Positions 26,196 to 34,495 of a DNA stretch of 63,635 nucleotides are shown here, in pieces (within the stretch, counting starts at the first letter, position 1; each line of letters opens with the position of its first letter). Origin of the DNA: Pseudarthrobacter sp. NamE5. GTDB lineage: Bacteria; Actinomycetota; Actinomycetes; Actinomycetales; Micrococcaceae. The stretch spans positions 1 through 63,635 of the forward strand of contig NZ_VAHO01000019.1 of the NCBI RefSeq assembly GCF_005796225.1, written 5' to 3'. Below the pieces are notes generated by a model. The model was not told the origin of the DNA, made no database searches, and worked only from the letters and a program-made list of their open reading frames with translations. The position numbers and the translations under genes were made by a program.

Positions 26196-27107
26196 CTAGC
26201 TGCTGACCGCTGCGGGGACCTGTTGGGAACGTGCGCTGGCATAGAGGCAGACCGTGGCTGCTGTTCCCAGGTTGAGGCTCTCCGCGGATCCATAAACCGG
26301 TACCGCAACCCGGTGGTCGGCCAGTGCAAGTTCTTCCTCGGACAGCCCCTGGGCTTCATTCCCGAAGAGCCAGGCAGTGGGTCTCTCGAGGGCATAGGCT
26401 GATTCAGCGCCCTCCCCCGTGAGCCGCCGCCGGGCATTTTCATCCTGAAGGTTATCCAAATTAAGGGGTCCGTAGCCGTCGGCTGCAAGGATGCCGATCC
26501 CCCTGTCCCGGCAGGCAGCTGCAAGTTCCCCAATGTCTGCCCCAAGCACCACCGGAAGGTGGAACAGGGAACCAGCGGTGGAGCGGACAGCCTTGGGGTT
26601 GTAGATGTCAACGCTGGAAGCTGTCAGGACCACAGCATCCGCGCCTGCTGAGTCAGCCGCACGCAGGACCGTTCCTGCGTTCCCTGGATCCCTCACCTGG
26701 CAGAGGACGGCAATCAGGCGGGGACCGGCGTCGAGCACTTCCCCAAGCGGAACGTCCACGAAACGGCAGACGGCAATGATTCCTTGGGGATTGACCGTGT
26801 CAGCCATGGCAGCCAGGACCTCGTCGGTGGCAAGCCGGGAATTCACGCCTTGGGACAGCTCTACAAGTTCCGGAAAGCGGTCCAGGCAGCTGTCGCTCGC
26901 GAACACTTCGGTGACCACACCGGTCGCTCCTGCTGCCACACGCTGCTGATGGAGTTTGAGGGCTTCACGGACAGCCTGTGGCCCTTCTGTGAGGAAATGG
27001 CCCCGCTTTAAACGGGCCGGGCGCCCTGCAAGTTTCGCCACGTCCTTCACCCGATCAGCTCGGGGGTTGGACAGTGGAAAATCTTGCGGGCGCCCGGTTT
27101 CGTTCAT
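26196..27107 (-). CDS. TrmH/SpoU family RNA 2'-O-methyltransferase
   Basis: A 303-aa SPOUT methyltransferase that uses SAM. It has an N-terminal L30e-like substrate-binding domain (FLTEGPQAVREAL) and the three SPOUT motifs: VRDPGNAGTVLRAADSAGAD, TAWLFGNEAQGLSEEE and AESLNLGTAATVCLYA, which form the knot. The family modifies 23S rRNA (RlmB, TsnR) or tRNA. Its place right after infC-rpmI-rplT, 63 bp past rplT, is common in actinobacteria and favours a ribosomal RNA target, but the exact nucleotide is unknown. Confidence 0.88.
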   Translation of the reverse strand: MNETGRPQDFPLSNPRADRVKDVAKLAGRPARLKRGHFLTEGPQAVREALKLHQQRVAAGATGVVTEVFASDSCLDRFPELVELSQGVNSRLATDEVLAAMADTVNPQGIIAVCRFVDVPLGEVLDAGPRLIAVLCQVRDPGNAGTVLRAADSAGADAVVLTASSVDIYNPKAVRSTAGSLFHLPVVLGADIGELAAACRDRGIGILAADGYGPLNLDNLQDENARRRLTGEGAESAYALERPTAWLFGNEAQGLSEEELALADHRVAVPVYGSAESLNLGTAATVCLYASARSQQVPAAVSS

Positions 27108-27170
27108 ATAAGAACTGTAGTGGCTGGGGCCACGGGTTCCTGAACTGCTCCTGGGAGGGACCTGCGGTTG

Positions 27171-27557
27171 CTAGGCAACAGCCTTCTTGGCTGAGGTGTC
27201 GGCAGGCAGGGAATCCTTGGCAACCTTGACCAGCGCTGCGAAAGCGTTGGCGTCGGAAACGGCCAGCTCGGCCAGCATACGGCGGTCAACCTCGACCTGG
27301 GCAGCCTTGAGGCCCTGGATCAGGCGGTTGTAGGTGAGGCCGTTGGCGCGGGAAGCAGCGTTGATGCGCTGGATCCACAGGCGGCGGAAGTCACCCTTCT
27401 TCTTCTTGCGGTCGCCGTAGCTGTACACAAACGAGTGCAGCAGCTGCTCTTTGGCCTTGCGGTACAGGCGTGAACGCTGTCCGCGGTAGCCCTTTGCGCG
27501 TTCGAGAACAACCCGGCGCTTCTTGTGGGCATTGACAGCCCTCTTCACACGTGCCAC
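27171..27557 (-). CDS. rplT: 50S ribosomal protein L20
   Basis: A 128-aa ribosomal protein needed for early assembly of the large subunit. The N-terminus VARVKRAVNAHKKRRVVLE and the HSFVYSYGDRKKKKGDFRRLW segment are diagnostic. GTG at 27557 is preceded by AAGGAG at good distance; the longer frame is rejected because L20 is universally short. Last gene of infC-rpmI-rplT. In bacteria with known control, L20 represses this operon through its mRNA; no such structure could be confirmed here. Confidence 0.97.
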   Translation of the reverse strand: MARVKRAVNAHKKRRVVLERAKGYRGQRSRLYRKAKEQLLHSFVYSYGDRKKKKGDFRRLWIQRINAASRANGLTYNRLIQGLKAAQVEVDRRMLAELAVSDANAFAALVKVAKDSLPADTSAKKAVA

Positions 27558-27675
27558 GTGCGTACTCCTTCGAAAATCTGATCCCAAGCATCTACTGCCG
27601 GTGTCCCGGCGGCCTGAGAAGGCTTTTTGGCAGTTGACCATCCACCAGGCGGTGGCTGGTCAAAGAACTTGGAAA

Positions 27676-27870
27676 TTAGATGCCGAGCATCTTCCGGATG
27701 ACCTTGGCGTCGCCCTTGAAGACGATCCTGTCACCGGCAAGGCGACGGGTCAGCCGCGAGGACTTGTGCTCGAGGTAGTGGCGGCGGTTGGCCTGCTGGC
27801 GGCGCAGCTTGCCGCTGCCGGTCAGCTTGAAGCGCTTCTTGGCACCACTGTGGGTCTTCATCTTCGGCAT
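27676..27870 (-). CDS. rpmI: 50S ribosomal protein L35
   Basis: A 64-aa protein of the large subunit, MPKMKTHSGAKKRFKLTGSG at the N-terminus and RRLAGDRIVFKGDAKVIRKMLGI near the end, both characteristic of L35. The ATG at 27870 is preceded by an AAGGAGATC ribosome binding site. A longer open frame in the same phase starts within infC and is not the gene. It lies between infC and rplT, the standard order. Confidence 0.97.
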   Translation of the reverse strand: MPKMKTHSGAKKRFKLTGSGKLRRQQANRRHYLEHKSSRLTRRLAGDRIVFKGDAKVIRKMLGI

Positions 27871-27988
27871 GGGAACCGATCTCCTTACGTATCCGCAGGC
27901 TGGGCCTGCAGCTCTATCACGCAGCCGCCCCTTCGGGCAGCGTGCTGGTTGCTGACTGCCGGAGGGATGAACCTCCGGCAGCTGTGGA

Positions 27989-29005
27989 CTAAGTGGTCTT
28001 CTTACCGGCCGGCTTGGGCGCTGCCTTGGGGACAGGGCGGGCAGCAGGCTTGGGCGCAGCGGGCCTGGCCACGGGCTTCGGCGGAGCCGGAACCGCTGCC
28101 GGCTTCGGCGCAGCAGGTGTGGCTGCAGCAGGCTTGGCGGCTTCTGGCTTCGGGGCGGGAGCAGCCTTGGGCTCTGCGGCCTTTGGTGCAGCCTTTGCCG
28201 CGGCTGCCTTTGGAGCTGCCTTCGGCGCCTCCCGCCTGGGTGCTTCGGCAACCTCTGCGGGAGCCTCGGCCGCGGCAGGTTCGACGGCGGCAGCCGGCTC
28301 CTGCACCGGCGTTTCCGCTTCTGCAGCAGGCTCCGTGGAGACGGTGAACCCCTCGGGAAGCAGGTCCGCCAGTGACTGGGTCAGGGGGGCCTGGTCATTC
28401 CCGGAAGTGTCCACGCGGCCGGACGCCTTGGCTTCGTTCTGCGCTTTTGCCTCAGCACGCTGCGTGGCGCGGCGCGCTTCAGCCTTGGCCTCTGCCTTGT
28501 TCTTCAGCGGACCGACCACCATGACCATGTTGCGGCCGTCAATCCGGGGGCTGGACTCCACCACGCCAACTTCGGCAACGTCGTCGGCAAAGCGCTGGAG
28601 CAGGCGGATGCCCATTTCCGGACGCTGCTGCTCGCGGCCGCGGAACTGGATCATGGCCTTGACCTTGTCCCCGGCGCCGAGGAAGCGCAGTGCATGCCCG
28701 CGCTTGGTCTCGTAGTCGTGGGTGTCGATCTTCAGGCGGAAACGGATTTCCTTCAGAACGGTGTTCGTCTGGTTCTTCCGTGCTTCACGCGCCTTAACCG
28801 CAGCCTCGTACTTGTACTTGCCGAAGTCCATCAGCTTGCACACCGGAGGCTTGGCCTGAGGTGCAACTTCAACGAGATCAAGGTCGGACTCGGCAGCCAG
28901 ACGCAGGGCATCCTCAATACGGACGATTCCTACCTGTTCACCTGCAGGGCCGACCAGCCGCACCTCGGGGACGCGGATACGCTCATTGATTCTTGGCTCG
29001 CTAAT
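27989..29005 (-). CDS. infC: translation initiation factor IF-3 (AUU start, long C-terminal tail)
   Basis: IF-3 binds the 30S subunit and rejects wrong start codons. The N-terminal domain begins ISEPRINERIRVPEVRLVGP and the C-terminal domain ends near residue 190. I place the start at the ATT codon at 29005, with a CAGGAG ribosome binding site 8 nt upstream, because SEPRINERIRVPEVRLVGP is the conserved IF-3 N-terminus and no ATG, GTG or TTG precedes it in frame. From about residue 215 the protein carries a roughly 120-residue tail almost entirely of Ala, Pro, Lys and Glu, giving 338 aa in place of about 180. Confidence 0.93.
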   Translation of the reverse strand: MSEPRINERIRVPEVRLVGPAGEQVGIVRIEDALRLAAESDLDLVEVAPQAKPPVCKLMDFGKYKYEAAVKAREARKNQTNTVLKEIRFRLKIDTHDYETKRGHALRFLGAGDKVKAMIQFRGREQQRPEMGIRLLQRFADDVAEVGVVESSPRIDGRNMVMVVGPLKNKAEAKAEARRATQRAEAKAQNEAKASGRVDTSGNDQAPLTQSLADLLPEGFTVSTEPAAEAETPVQEPAAAVEPAAAEAPAEVAEAPRREAPKAAPKAAAAKAAPKAAEPKAAPAPKPEAAKPAAATPAAPKPAAVPAPPKPVARPAAPKPAARPVPKAAPKPAGKKTT

Positions 29006-29082
29006 GTTAAAGCTCCTGTTGTTGTTGTGGAATCCCGGAAACTGGAGAAGGCCCCCAACTGCCGGAGCAATCGAAGGCCTCT

Positions 29083-29119
29083 AAAAGATTGGGATGCGGG
29101 TCCCCGTCAGGGACTGCAT
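29083..29119 (-). promoter_or_regulatory. attenuator-like hairpin in the infC leader
   Basis: The 357 bp between infC and the divergent DUF1844 gene contains no gene. On the minus strand, a hairpin formed by ATGC-A-GTCCC (29107-29119 side) and GGGAC-CCGCAT (29094-29106 side) is followed by ATCTTTTA. This looks like a weak intrinsic terminator about 80 nt before the infC start, and could attenuate transcription. The stem has an internal mismatch, so this is only a proposal. No other structure was identified in this stretch. Confidence 0.3.
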
Positions 29120-29362
29120 GCACGGGATCCGGCCAACGCCGTTTCCATGCCCAACCAGGTACCCGGCAACCTTACGTCCGGAGGTGTTCGTGATGAACGT
29201 CCGGAACAGCGGCTGACGCGGGTGGGAGAGAACTCCGCTTGCAAACTGCATGTCATTTTACAGAAAAAATTCCCGTCAACGCAGTAAGCGCCGGTGGGAA
29301 CCTGATTGTTGGTGCAATCCTGAAATAACGACATCCAGTCGGTCTATGTCAAGCTTACCAGT

Positions 29363-29746
29363 ATGAGCACCCCAGACAGTAATTCACACGTTTTCGAGCC
29401 GGCCGGCCCCGCGGATGTCTCCCAGCAAATCCGGGACATCTCCGAGGTGCCCGCCGTGGAGGTCATCACCACCGCTGCCGTCCACCTCATGAGCGCCGCT
29501 GCCGTCAAGCTTGGGCTTGCCGCCGAGGACAACGCCGAGGAACTCAAGGACCTGGACGAGGCCCGGAAACTTATCACCGCGCTGGCAGGCCTGGTCACGG
29601 CGGCCGCCCCGGAGATTGGGTCCCAGCATGCCGGCCCGTTGCGCGATGGCCTCCGTTCGTTGCAGCTGGCCTTCCGCGAAGAGTCACTGATCCCCGACGC
29701 CCCGGGCAAGGGTCCCGGTGAGAAGTACACGGGCGCAGTCAACTAA
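29363..29746 (+). CDS. DUF1844 domain-containing protein
   Basis: A 127-aa protein with the DUF1844 core: VPAVEVITTAAVHLMSAAAVKLGLA, then DLDEARKLITALAGLVTAAAPE and LRDGLRSLQLAFREES. The family is widespread in actinobacteria, often next to infC, and has no known function. The helical character is visible, with no membrane segment or signal peptide. It is divergent from infC and followed by a very strong hairpin. Confidence 0.9.
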   Translation: MSTPDSNSHVFEPAGPADVSQQIRDISEVPAVEVITTAAVHLMSAAAVKLGLAAEDNAEELKDLDEARKLITALAGLVTAAAPEIGSQHAGPLRDGLRSLQLAFREESLIPDAPGKGPGEKYTGAVN

Positions 29747-29761
29747 AGCTTTTTGGCAATC

Positions 29762-29803
29762 CGCGACGGCGGGCCGGCCTCCAAAGGCCGGCCCGCCGTC
29801 GCG
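29762..29803. terminator. strong hairpin between DUF1844 gene and MFS gene
   Basis: A perfect 19-bp inverted repeat with a 4-nt loop (CCAA), almost all G and C, lies 15 bp after the DUF1844 stop and before the end of the convergent MFS gene. It is followed by CGTTTAA on the plus strand. Probably a bidirectional terminator. Confidence 0.85.
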
Positions 29804-29840
29804 CGTTTAACCCCACTCGCAGGAGAACCCTCAAGCCGGC

Positions 29841-31133
29841 CTACGCTGAAACCCTGCGCCGGCGCCGCTCCTGCAGGACCAGGCCCGCAAAGCAGAGCGC
29901 CACGCCGGCCACTCCCACTGAGACAAAACCTCCGGACGGGCCCGTGCTGTCGATGAAGACGCCCGCAAGCGGCGCACCTAAGGCAACCCCGGCGGTCAGC
30001 GCGGACCCGTACCAGCCCATGGCCTCCCCGCGCCGTTCCTCAGCCACCAGGTCGGCCACCTTTTCCGAAGCGGAGGACAGCACGGGTGCGCACAGCAGTC
30101 CCGGCAGGAGTGAGGCGAAGGCCAGCGTCCAGGTGTCGTGGGCGAATCCCATGGGGATGGTCAGGGCAGCCATGCCCAGCAACAGGACAATGGGCGAGAC
30201 GGGCCGGTGCATTGCCCCGTATACGAGGCCGCCCACCACGGAGGCGGCGCACCAAAAGACAAAGACAATGCCGATCTCGCGCTGGTGCCCGCCCAGCTCC
30301 AAGGCGGCAACAATCCCGACGTCCGTCCCGCTCAACACCATGCCGGCACCTGCTGCAACGGCAAAAACGGCCGCGACCGCGGCAGTGAACCACGCAAAGT
30401 TGTGCGCCATCTTGCCCCGGAGGCCGGGCCTTCCACGTGCTTCCGCATGCGCCAGTTCCGCTGCCGGCTCCTGCAGGTGTGCGGGGGCGGCCGTGACCAC
30501 AGCGGCTTCGGCAGCGTGACGCTCGTCGTCGCCGCATTCCACGGTCTGCGCGGCACTCCGGGTGGGCGGGTTGAACCACATCAGGAACAGCCCGGCCAGT
30601 GACGTGGATACCCCCACCACGGTCAGGCCCAGCACCGTGAATCCGCTGGTGGCCACGATGGCACCGGCAGCGGGACCGATCATGAACACCATCTCGGTGG
30701 TGATCGCATCCAGGGCGAAGGCGGTGCGCCGCTGGTCTCCGTCGGCCAGCACGCCGAGCGACTGGCGCACCACGCTGAAGATGGGGAGCGTCAGCAGGCC
30801 GCCCACAAACACCAGCGGCAGAAGCCATTGGTAGGACACATGGGGAACGATGGACCAGATGACGGTTTCCGAGATCACGGACGGGATCAGGGCGGTGCGC
30901 AGTCCGACGGTGTCCACCCGCCGCCCGCGCCAGGGAGCACCAACGGCGATACCGATGGTCATCACAGCGGCCGCAGCGCCTGCTGCGGCATACCCCTGGT
31001 CCAGGGTGAGGACGATGTGCAGGGTCAGCAGCACGCCTGCGGCGGAGTGGGGAACCCGGGCAACCATGCCCACCAGCAGCAGCCTGCGGATGGGCCGGAC
31101 GGCGAGCAACTCCCGGTAGAGAGCGAAATTCAC
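29841..31133 (-). CDS. MFS transporter
   Basis: A 430-aa membrane protein with about 12 segments and a charged central loop (near residues 195-240, rich in Glu, Ala and His). The N-terminal half has MNFALYRELLAVRPIRRLLLVGMVARVPHS (split MNFALYRELLAVRPIRRLLL and GMVARVPHS), a start seen in actinobacterial MFS permeases next to SseB genes. The substrate is unknown. It is the last gene of a leftward group after sseB and shares the strong terminator with the DUF1844 gene. Confidence 0.85.
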   Translation of the reverse strand: MNFALYRELLAVRPIRRLLLVGMVARVPHSAAGVLLTLHIVLTLDQGYAAAGAAAAVMTIGIAVGAPWRGRRVDTVGLRTALIPSVISETVIWSIVPHVSYQWLLPLVFVGGLLTLPIFSVVRQSLGVLADGDQRRTAFALDAITTEMVFMIGPAAGAIVATSGFTVLGLTVVGVSTSLAGLFLMWFNPPTRSAAQTVECGDDERHAAEAAVVTAAPAHLQEPAAELAHAEARGRPGLRGKMAHNFAWFTAAVAAVFAVAAGAGMVLSGTDVGIVAALELGGHQREIGIVFVFWCAASVVGGLVYGAMHRPVSPIVLLLGMAALTIPMGFAHDTWTLAFASLLPGLLCAPVLSSASEKVADLVAEERRGEAMGWYGSALTAGVALGAPLAGVFIDSTGPSGGFVSVGVAGVALCFAGLVLQERRRRRVSA

Positions 31134-31190
31134 GAAAGTGATCCTTACGTCTGCCGCAGTGGGCCGGGGATCACCCCGCCTTGCTGCCGG

Positions 31191-32072
31191 CTAGTGGTCG
31201 GCGCGCCTCAACTTGATGTCTATCGAGTCGACGCGCTCCCCAAACAATACATTCCGCGACCACTGCGTCTGGAGCCCCGTCACCAGCTCCTGCACCCCGG
31301 CGGCGTCCAGTCCGTCCTCAAGGTAAAGCACTACCTGCAGTTCGGGACCTGCGCCGCCGCCGGCCACGACAGATCCGTCAGCTGCCCGCGAGGCCACTCC
31401 CCTGCCGGGTACCAGTTCAATGTTCCGCACCGCGGAAAAATCCGCGGCGGCGCGGCCCATTTCGGCAGCGAGTTCCTCGTCTGCGTAGGACGGGATCCAA
31501 TCATGCTGCTGCGCCAGCGCCCATACTGCCGGACGGCGGACAACAAAGGTGAAGTCCGAGCCGGGGTCCAGGACCAGCAGCTCCGCGCCTTCTGCAACGG
31601 CGGAAAGGGCAGCCCGGGCAGCGAAGACGGCGACTGGCCTCGCTTTAGGATGCCAGGCCGTCAACGCGGCGGTGGAAGTGAAGGCGGGCAGTGCAGTCCT
31701 GCCGTCGGCCGCCTTGAGCGTGACGAGTGCCATGTCCGCCTGCTTATCGGAGTGCAGCCCATGCAGTCCGTCCGCCTCCTCGGCGAGCTGGGCGACGATG
31801 GGGATGAAGACGCGCGCCGTCGCCAGCGAGGCGATCACGCCGGCTTCATTCCCTGTTCCGCCCCGAAGCGCCGCTACCGCGGCGAGGTAGCCGTCGTCGG
31901 CCGTTCCGTCGTCGTCGTCAAAGTTATGAATTCTGGCCTGCTCGCCTGCCAGGCTCCGGCCCGCCCAGGGCTGGCCGGCAGAGTCCGCCGGACCGCCCGC
32001 ACCGGCCAGCGCAGCAGCGATATGCCCGGGAAGCGGGCGCGGGGACGGAGCTGCGGGTTCGTTGCTGGCCAT
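31191..32072 (-). CDS. SseB family protein
   Basis: A 293-aa soluble protein with an SseB N-terminal domain (residues 60-190, including FIPIVAQ, DMALVTLKAADGRTALPAFTS and DPGSDFTFVVRRPAVWALAQ). The family is named after a Salmonella protein, but in actinobacteria the function is unknown. The first 45 residues are low-complexity and proline/alanine rich. It lies 27 bp downstream of priA, so it is probably in the his transcript. Confidence 0.85.
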   Translation of the reverse strand: MASNEPAAPSPRPLPGHIAAALAGAGGPADSAGQPWAGRSLAGEQARIHNFDDDDGTADDGYLAAVAALRGGTGNEAGVIASLATARVFIPIVAQLAEEADGLHGLHSDKQADMALVTLKAADGRTALPAFTSTAALTAWHPKARPVAVFAARAALSAVAEGAELLVLDPGSDFTFVVRRPAVWALAQQHDWIPSYADEELAAEMGRAAADFSAVRNIELVPGRGVASRAADGSVVAGGGAGPELQVVLYLEDGLDAAGVQELVTGLQTQWSRNVLFGERVDSIDIKLRRADH

Positions 32073-32099
32073 GGCGGTCCTTCGGTCCGGGCGGGAAGC

Positions 32100-32846
32100 C
32101 TAGCGGCGGCCGGCGACGTCGAGTGCTTCGGGCAGCGTGAAAGCGTTGGCGTAGAGTGCCTTGCCCACGATGGCGCCTTCAACGCCCAAGGGAACCAGTG
32201 AACGCAGGACCTTGAGGTCGTCGAGGCTGGAGATGCCGCCCGATGCCACCACCGGCTTACCGGTCTTCTCCACCATTTGGCGCAGGAGTTCCACGTTGGG
32301 CCCCTGAAGAGTGCCGTCCTTGGTGACGTCCGTGACCACATAACGGCTGCATCCGGCTTCCTCAAGGCGGCCCAAAACATCCCAGAGGTCACCGCCCTCC
32401 TTGGTCCAGCCCCGGCCGGCGAGGGTGGTGCCGCGCACATCCAGGCCGACGGCGATTTTGTCGCCAAAGCGCTCGATGGCCCGGCGGGTCCACTCGGGGT
32501 TCTCCAAAGCGGCTGTTCCCAGGTTGACGCGGGCGACGCCCAGGTCCAGGGCCGCTTCAAGGGTCTGGTCGTCCCGCAGTCCGCCGGAAAGCTCCACCTT
32601 AATGTCCAGCCGGCCCACTACTTCGCGGAGCAGCTCCGCATTGGAGCCGCGGCCGAAAGCGGCGTCAAGGTCCACCAGGTGCACCCATTCTGCGCCCTGC
32701 TGCTGCCAGTTCAGCGCGGCTTCCAGCGGGGTTCCATAGCTGGTCTCACTGCCCGCTTCCCCCTGGACCAGCCGGACGGCTTGGCCGTTGACGACATCGA
32801 CGGCGGGCAGCAGTTCAAGAACCGGCAGTTCGGTGGCGGTGGTCAT
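32100..32846 (-). CDS. priA: bifunctional phosphoribosyl isomerase (HisA/TrpF activity)
   Basis: A (beta-alpha)8-barrel isomerase of 248 aa. LLPAVDVVNGQAVRL with the first catalytic aspartate and VVTDVTKDGTLQGPN with the second are HisA/PriA landmarks. In actinobacteria the same enzyme usually serves both histidine synthesis (ProFAR) and tryptophan synthesis (PRA). I call PriA on this family knowledge; whether a separate trpF exists elsewhere cannot be seen. It follows hisH and the small membrane protein gene. Confidence 0.9.
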   Translation of the reverse strand: MTTATELPVLELLPAVDVVNGQAVRLVQGEAGSETSYGTPLEAALNWQQQGAEWVHLVDLDAAFGRGSNAELLREVVGRLDIKVELSGGLRDDQTLEAALDLGVARVNLGTAALENPEWTRRAIERFGDKIAVGLDVRGTTLAGRGWTKEGGDLWDVLGRLEEAGCSRYVVTDVTKDGTLQGPNVELLRQMVEKTGKPVVASGGISSLDDLKVLRSLVPLGVEGAIVGKALYANAFTLPEALDVAGRR

Positions 32847-32884
32847 GTCTATCCTCAGGGTTGGGGGATGTGGGGTAGCGCCGG

Positions 32885-33043
32885 TCAGGCGGCCGGCAGC
32901 GTCAGCAGGTAGGCGGCCAGCAGCGACATGCCCGCCAGGACGTAAAACGAAATCTGGGTCCAGAGCGGCTTGTGCTGCTGCCTAAAGGACAGGGCGCCAC
33001 CAATGAGCAGTCCGGCGAGCCCCATGAGGAGGATGGACCACAT
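32885..33043 (-). CDS. 52-aa two-helix membrane protein in the his cluster
   Basis: A short open frame begins with ATG at 33043, directly touching the TAG stop of hisH (TAG then ATG), and ends with TGA at 32885. It encodes 52 residues with two hydrophobic segments, about residues 2-18 and 31-50, joined by a polar loop SFRQQHKPLWTQ. Junction, size and composition all favour a real gene translated by reinitiation after hisH. I do not recognise a named family, and no function can be given. Confidence 0.75.
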   Translation of the reverse strand: MWSILLMGLAGLLIGGALSFRQQHKPLWTQISFYVLAGMSLLAAYLLTLPAA

Positions 33044-33811
33044 CTACGCTGTGCCGCCGGCCGGTGTCTGTGTGGTGCTGCCCGGTTCCGGGGTGCCTGC
33101 CGGCCTGCGCAGGGCCTCGACCCAGTTATGCAGCAGGCGGGCGCCGGCGTCCCCGGATTTCTCCGGGTGGAACTGGGTGGCACACAGCGGACCGTTTTCG
33201 ACGGCGGCGATGAACGGCGCGCCGTGCTCGGACCAAGTCACCAGGGGCGGAGCCATCCGCGGCTGGACAACGTCGAAGTTCCATTCCTGGACACCATACG
33301 AGTGCACAAAGTAGAACCGCTCGCTCTCGACGCCGGCAAACAGCTTGGAGCCCTCCGGCACCTTTACGGTGTTCCAGCCCATGTGCGGCACAACCTCCGC
33401 CGGCAGGAGCTCAACCTTCCCGGGCCACTCACCGATGCCTTCCGCCTCAGTGCCGTGTTCGACACCGGCCTCAAAGAGAACCTGGAGGCCTACGCAGATG
33501 CCCAGGACGGGCCGTCCGCCTGCAACGCGCCTGCCGATGAGGCGGATGCCGTCCACGGCTTTGAGCTCACGCATCACAGTCTCGAAGGCGCCGACGCCAG
33601 GAACCACCAGGCCATCCGCGTTCAGGACGTCCTCCGGCTTTGAGCTGAGGATGACTTCTGCGCCCGCCCGCTCCAGGGCGCGCACGGCCGAGCGGACGTT
33701 GCCTGAACCGTAGTCCAGGACGGTGACCGTCGGCTTTCCCTCGGGCGAAGGCAGCTTCCGGGAGGCGGAGGGGTCGATGATGGCGCCGTCCCGAAGGACC
33801 TGGCCGCTCAC
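33044..33811 (-). CDS. hisH: imidazole glycerol phosphate synthase subunit HisH
   Basis: Glutaminase subunit that supplies ammonia to HisF. The 255-aa protein has the class I amidotransferase core: DYGSGNVRSAVRALERAG, the oxyanion region VPGVGAFETVM, the nucleophile in LGICVGLQVLFE and the His-Glu pair in FHPEKSG. The first 25 residues, before VTVLDYGSG, are an extension. Its GTG start overlaps the hisB stop as GTGA. HisF is not in this window. Confidence 0.93.
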   Translation of the reverse strand: MSGQVLRDGAIIDPSASRKLPSPEGKPTVTVLDYGSGNVRSAVRALERAGAEVILSSKPEDVLNADGLVVPGVGAFETVMRELKAVDGIRLIGRRVAGGRPVLGICVGLQVLFEAGVEHGTEAEGIGEWPGKVELLPAEVVPHMGWNTVKVPEGSKLFAGVESERFYFVHSYGVQEWNFDVVQPRMAPPLVTWSEHGAPFIAAVENGPLCATQFHPEKSGDAGARLLHNWVEALRRPAGTPEPGSTTQTPAGGTA

Positions 33812-34434
33812 AGTGCACCCTTGGTGGAGGGGATTCCCTCAACGCGGGGGTCCGGTTCCACGGCCGCGCGCAGCGCCCGGGCGAACGCCTTGAACTGGGC
33901 CTCGACGATGTGGTGCGGGTCCCGGCCGGCGATGACGTTCATGTGCAGGCAAATTCCTGCGTGCAGCGTGATTGCTTCGAAAACGTGGCGGGTGAGGGAC
34001 CCGGTGAAGTGTCCGCCGATCAGGTGGTACTCCTGGCCGGCGGGCTCGCCGCCGTGCACCAGATAGGGACGCCCGGAAACATCAACGACGGCGTGGGCCA
34101 GAGCTTCATCCAAGGGGACGGTAGCTTCGCCGAAACGGCGGATGCCCGCCTTGTTGCCCAGTGCGGTGCGCAGCACCTCGCCGAAGGTGATGGCGACATC
34201 TTCCACTGTGTGGTGGACATCGATGTGGATGTCCCCCGTGGCCTTGACCGTCATGTCAATCAGGGAGTGCTTGCAGAGAGCCGTCAGCATGTGATCGTAG
34301 AACGGCACCGACGTGTCGATGTCCGCGCTGCCGGTGCCGTCAAGGTTGATTTCGACAAGCACGGACGACTCGCTGGTGGCGCGTTCCATGCGGGCAGTCC
34401 GGGCCGCAGCCACGTTCGATCCGGTGGTACTCAT
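33808..34434 (-). CDS. hisB: imidazoleglycerol-phosphate dehydratase
   Basis: Manganese enzyme that dehydrates IGP in histidine synthesis. The 208-aa single-domain form has the metal-binding motifs DHMLTALCKHSLID, DIHIDVHHTVEDVAI and DPHHIVEAQFKAF. It lacks the phosphatase domain of the E. coli fusion. The ATG at 34434 has an AAGGACC ribosome binding site. It lies 61 bp after hisC and overlaps hisH. Confidence 0.95.
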   Translation of the reverse strand: MSTTGSNVAAARTARMERATSESSVLVEINLDGTGSADIDTSVPFYDHMLTALCKHSLIDMTVKATGDIHIDVHHTVEDVAITFGEVLRTALGNKAGIRRFGEATVPLDEALAHAVVDVSGRPYLVHGGEPAGQEYHLIGGHFTGSLTRHVFEAITLHAGICLHMNVIAGRDPHHIVEAQFKAFARALRAAVEPDPRVEGIPSTKGAL

Positions 34435-34495
34435 GCTTAGGGTCCTTTTGGGCAGGAAATGGGTTTGTTCGGGCGTCCAGCGCCGTACTTCCAGT

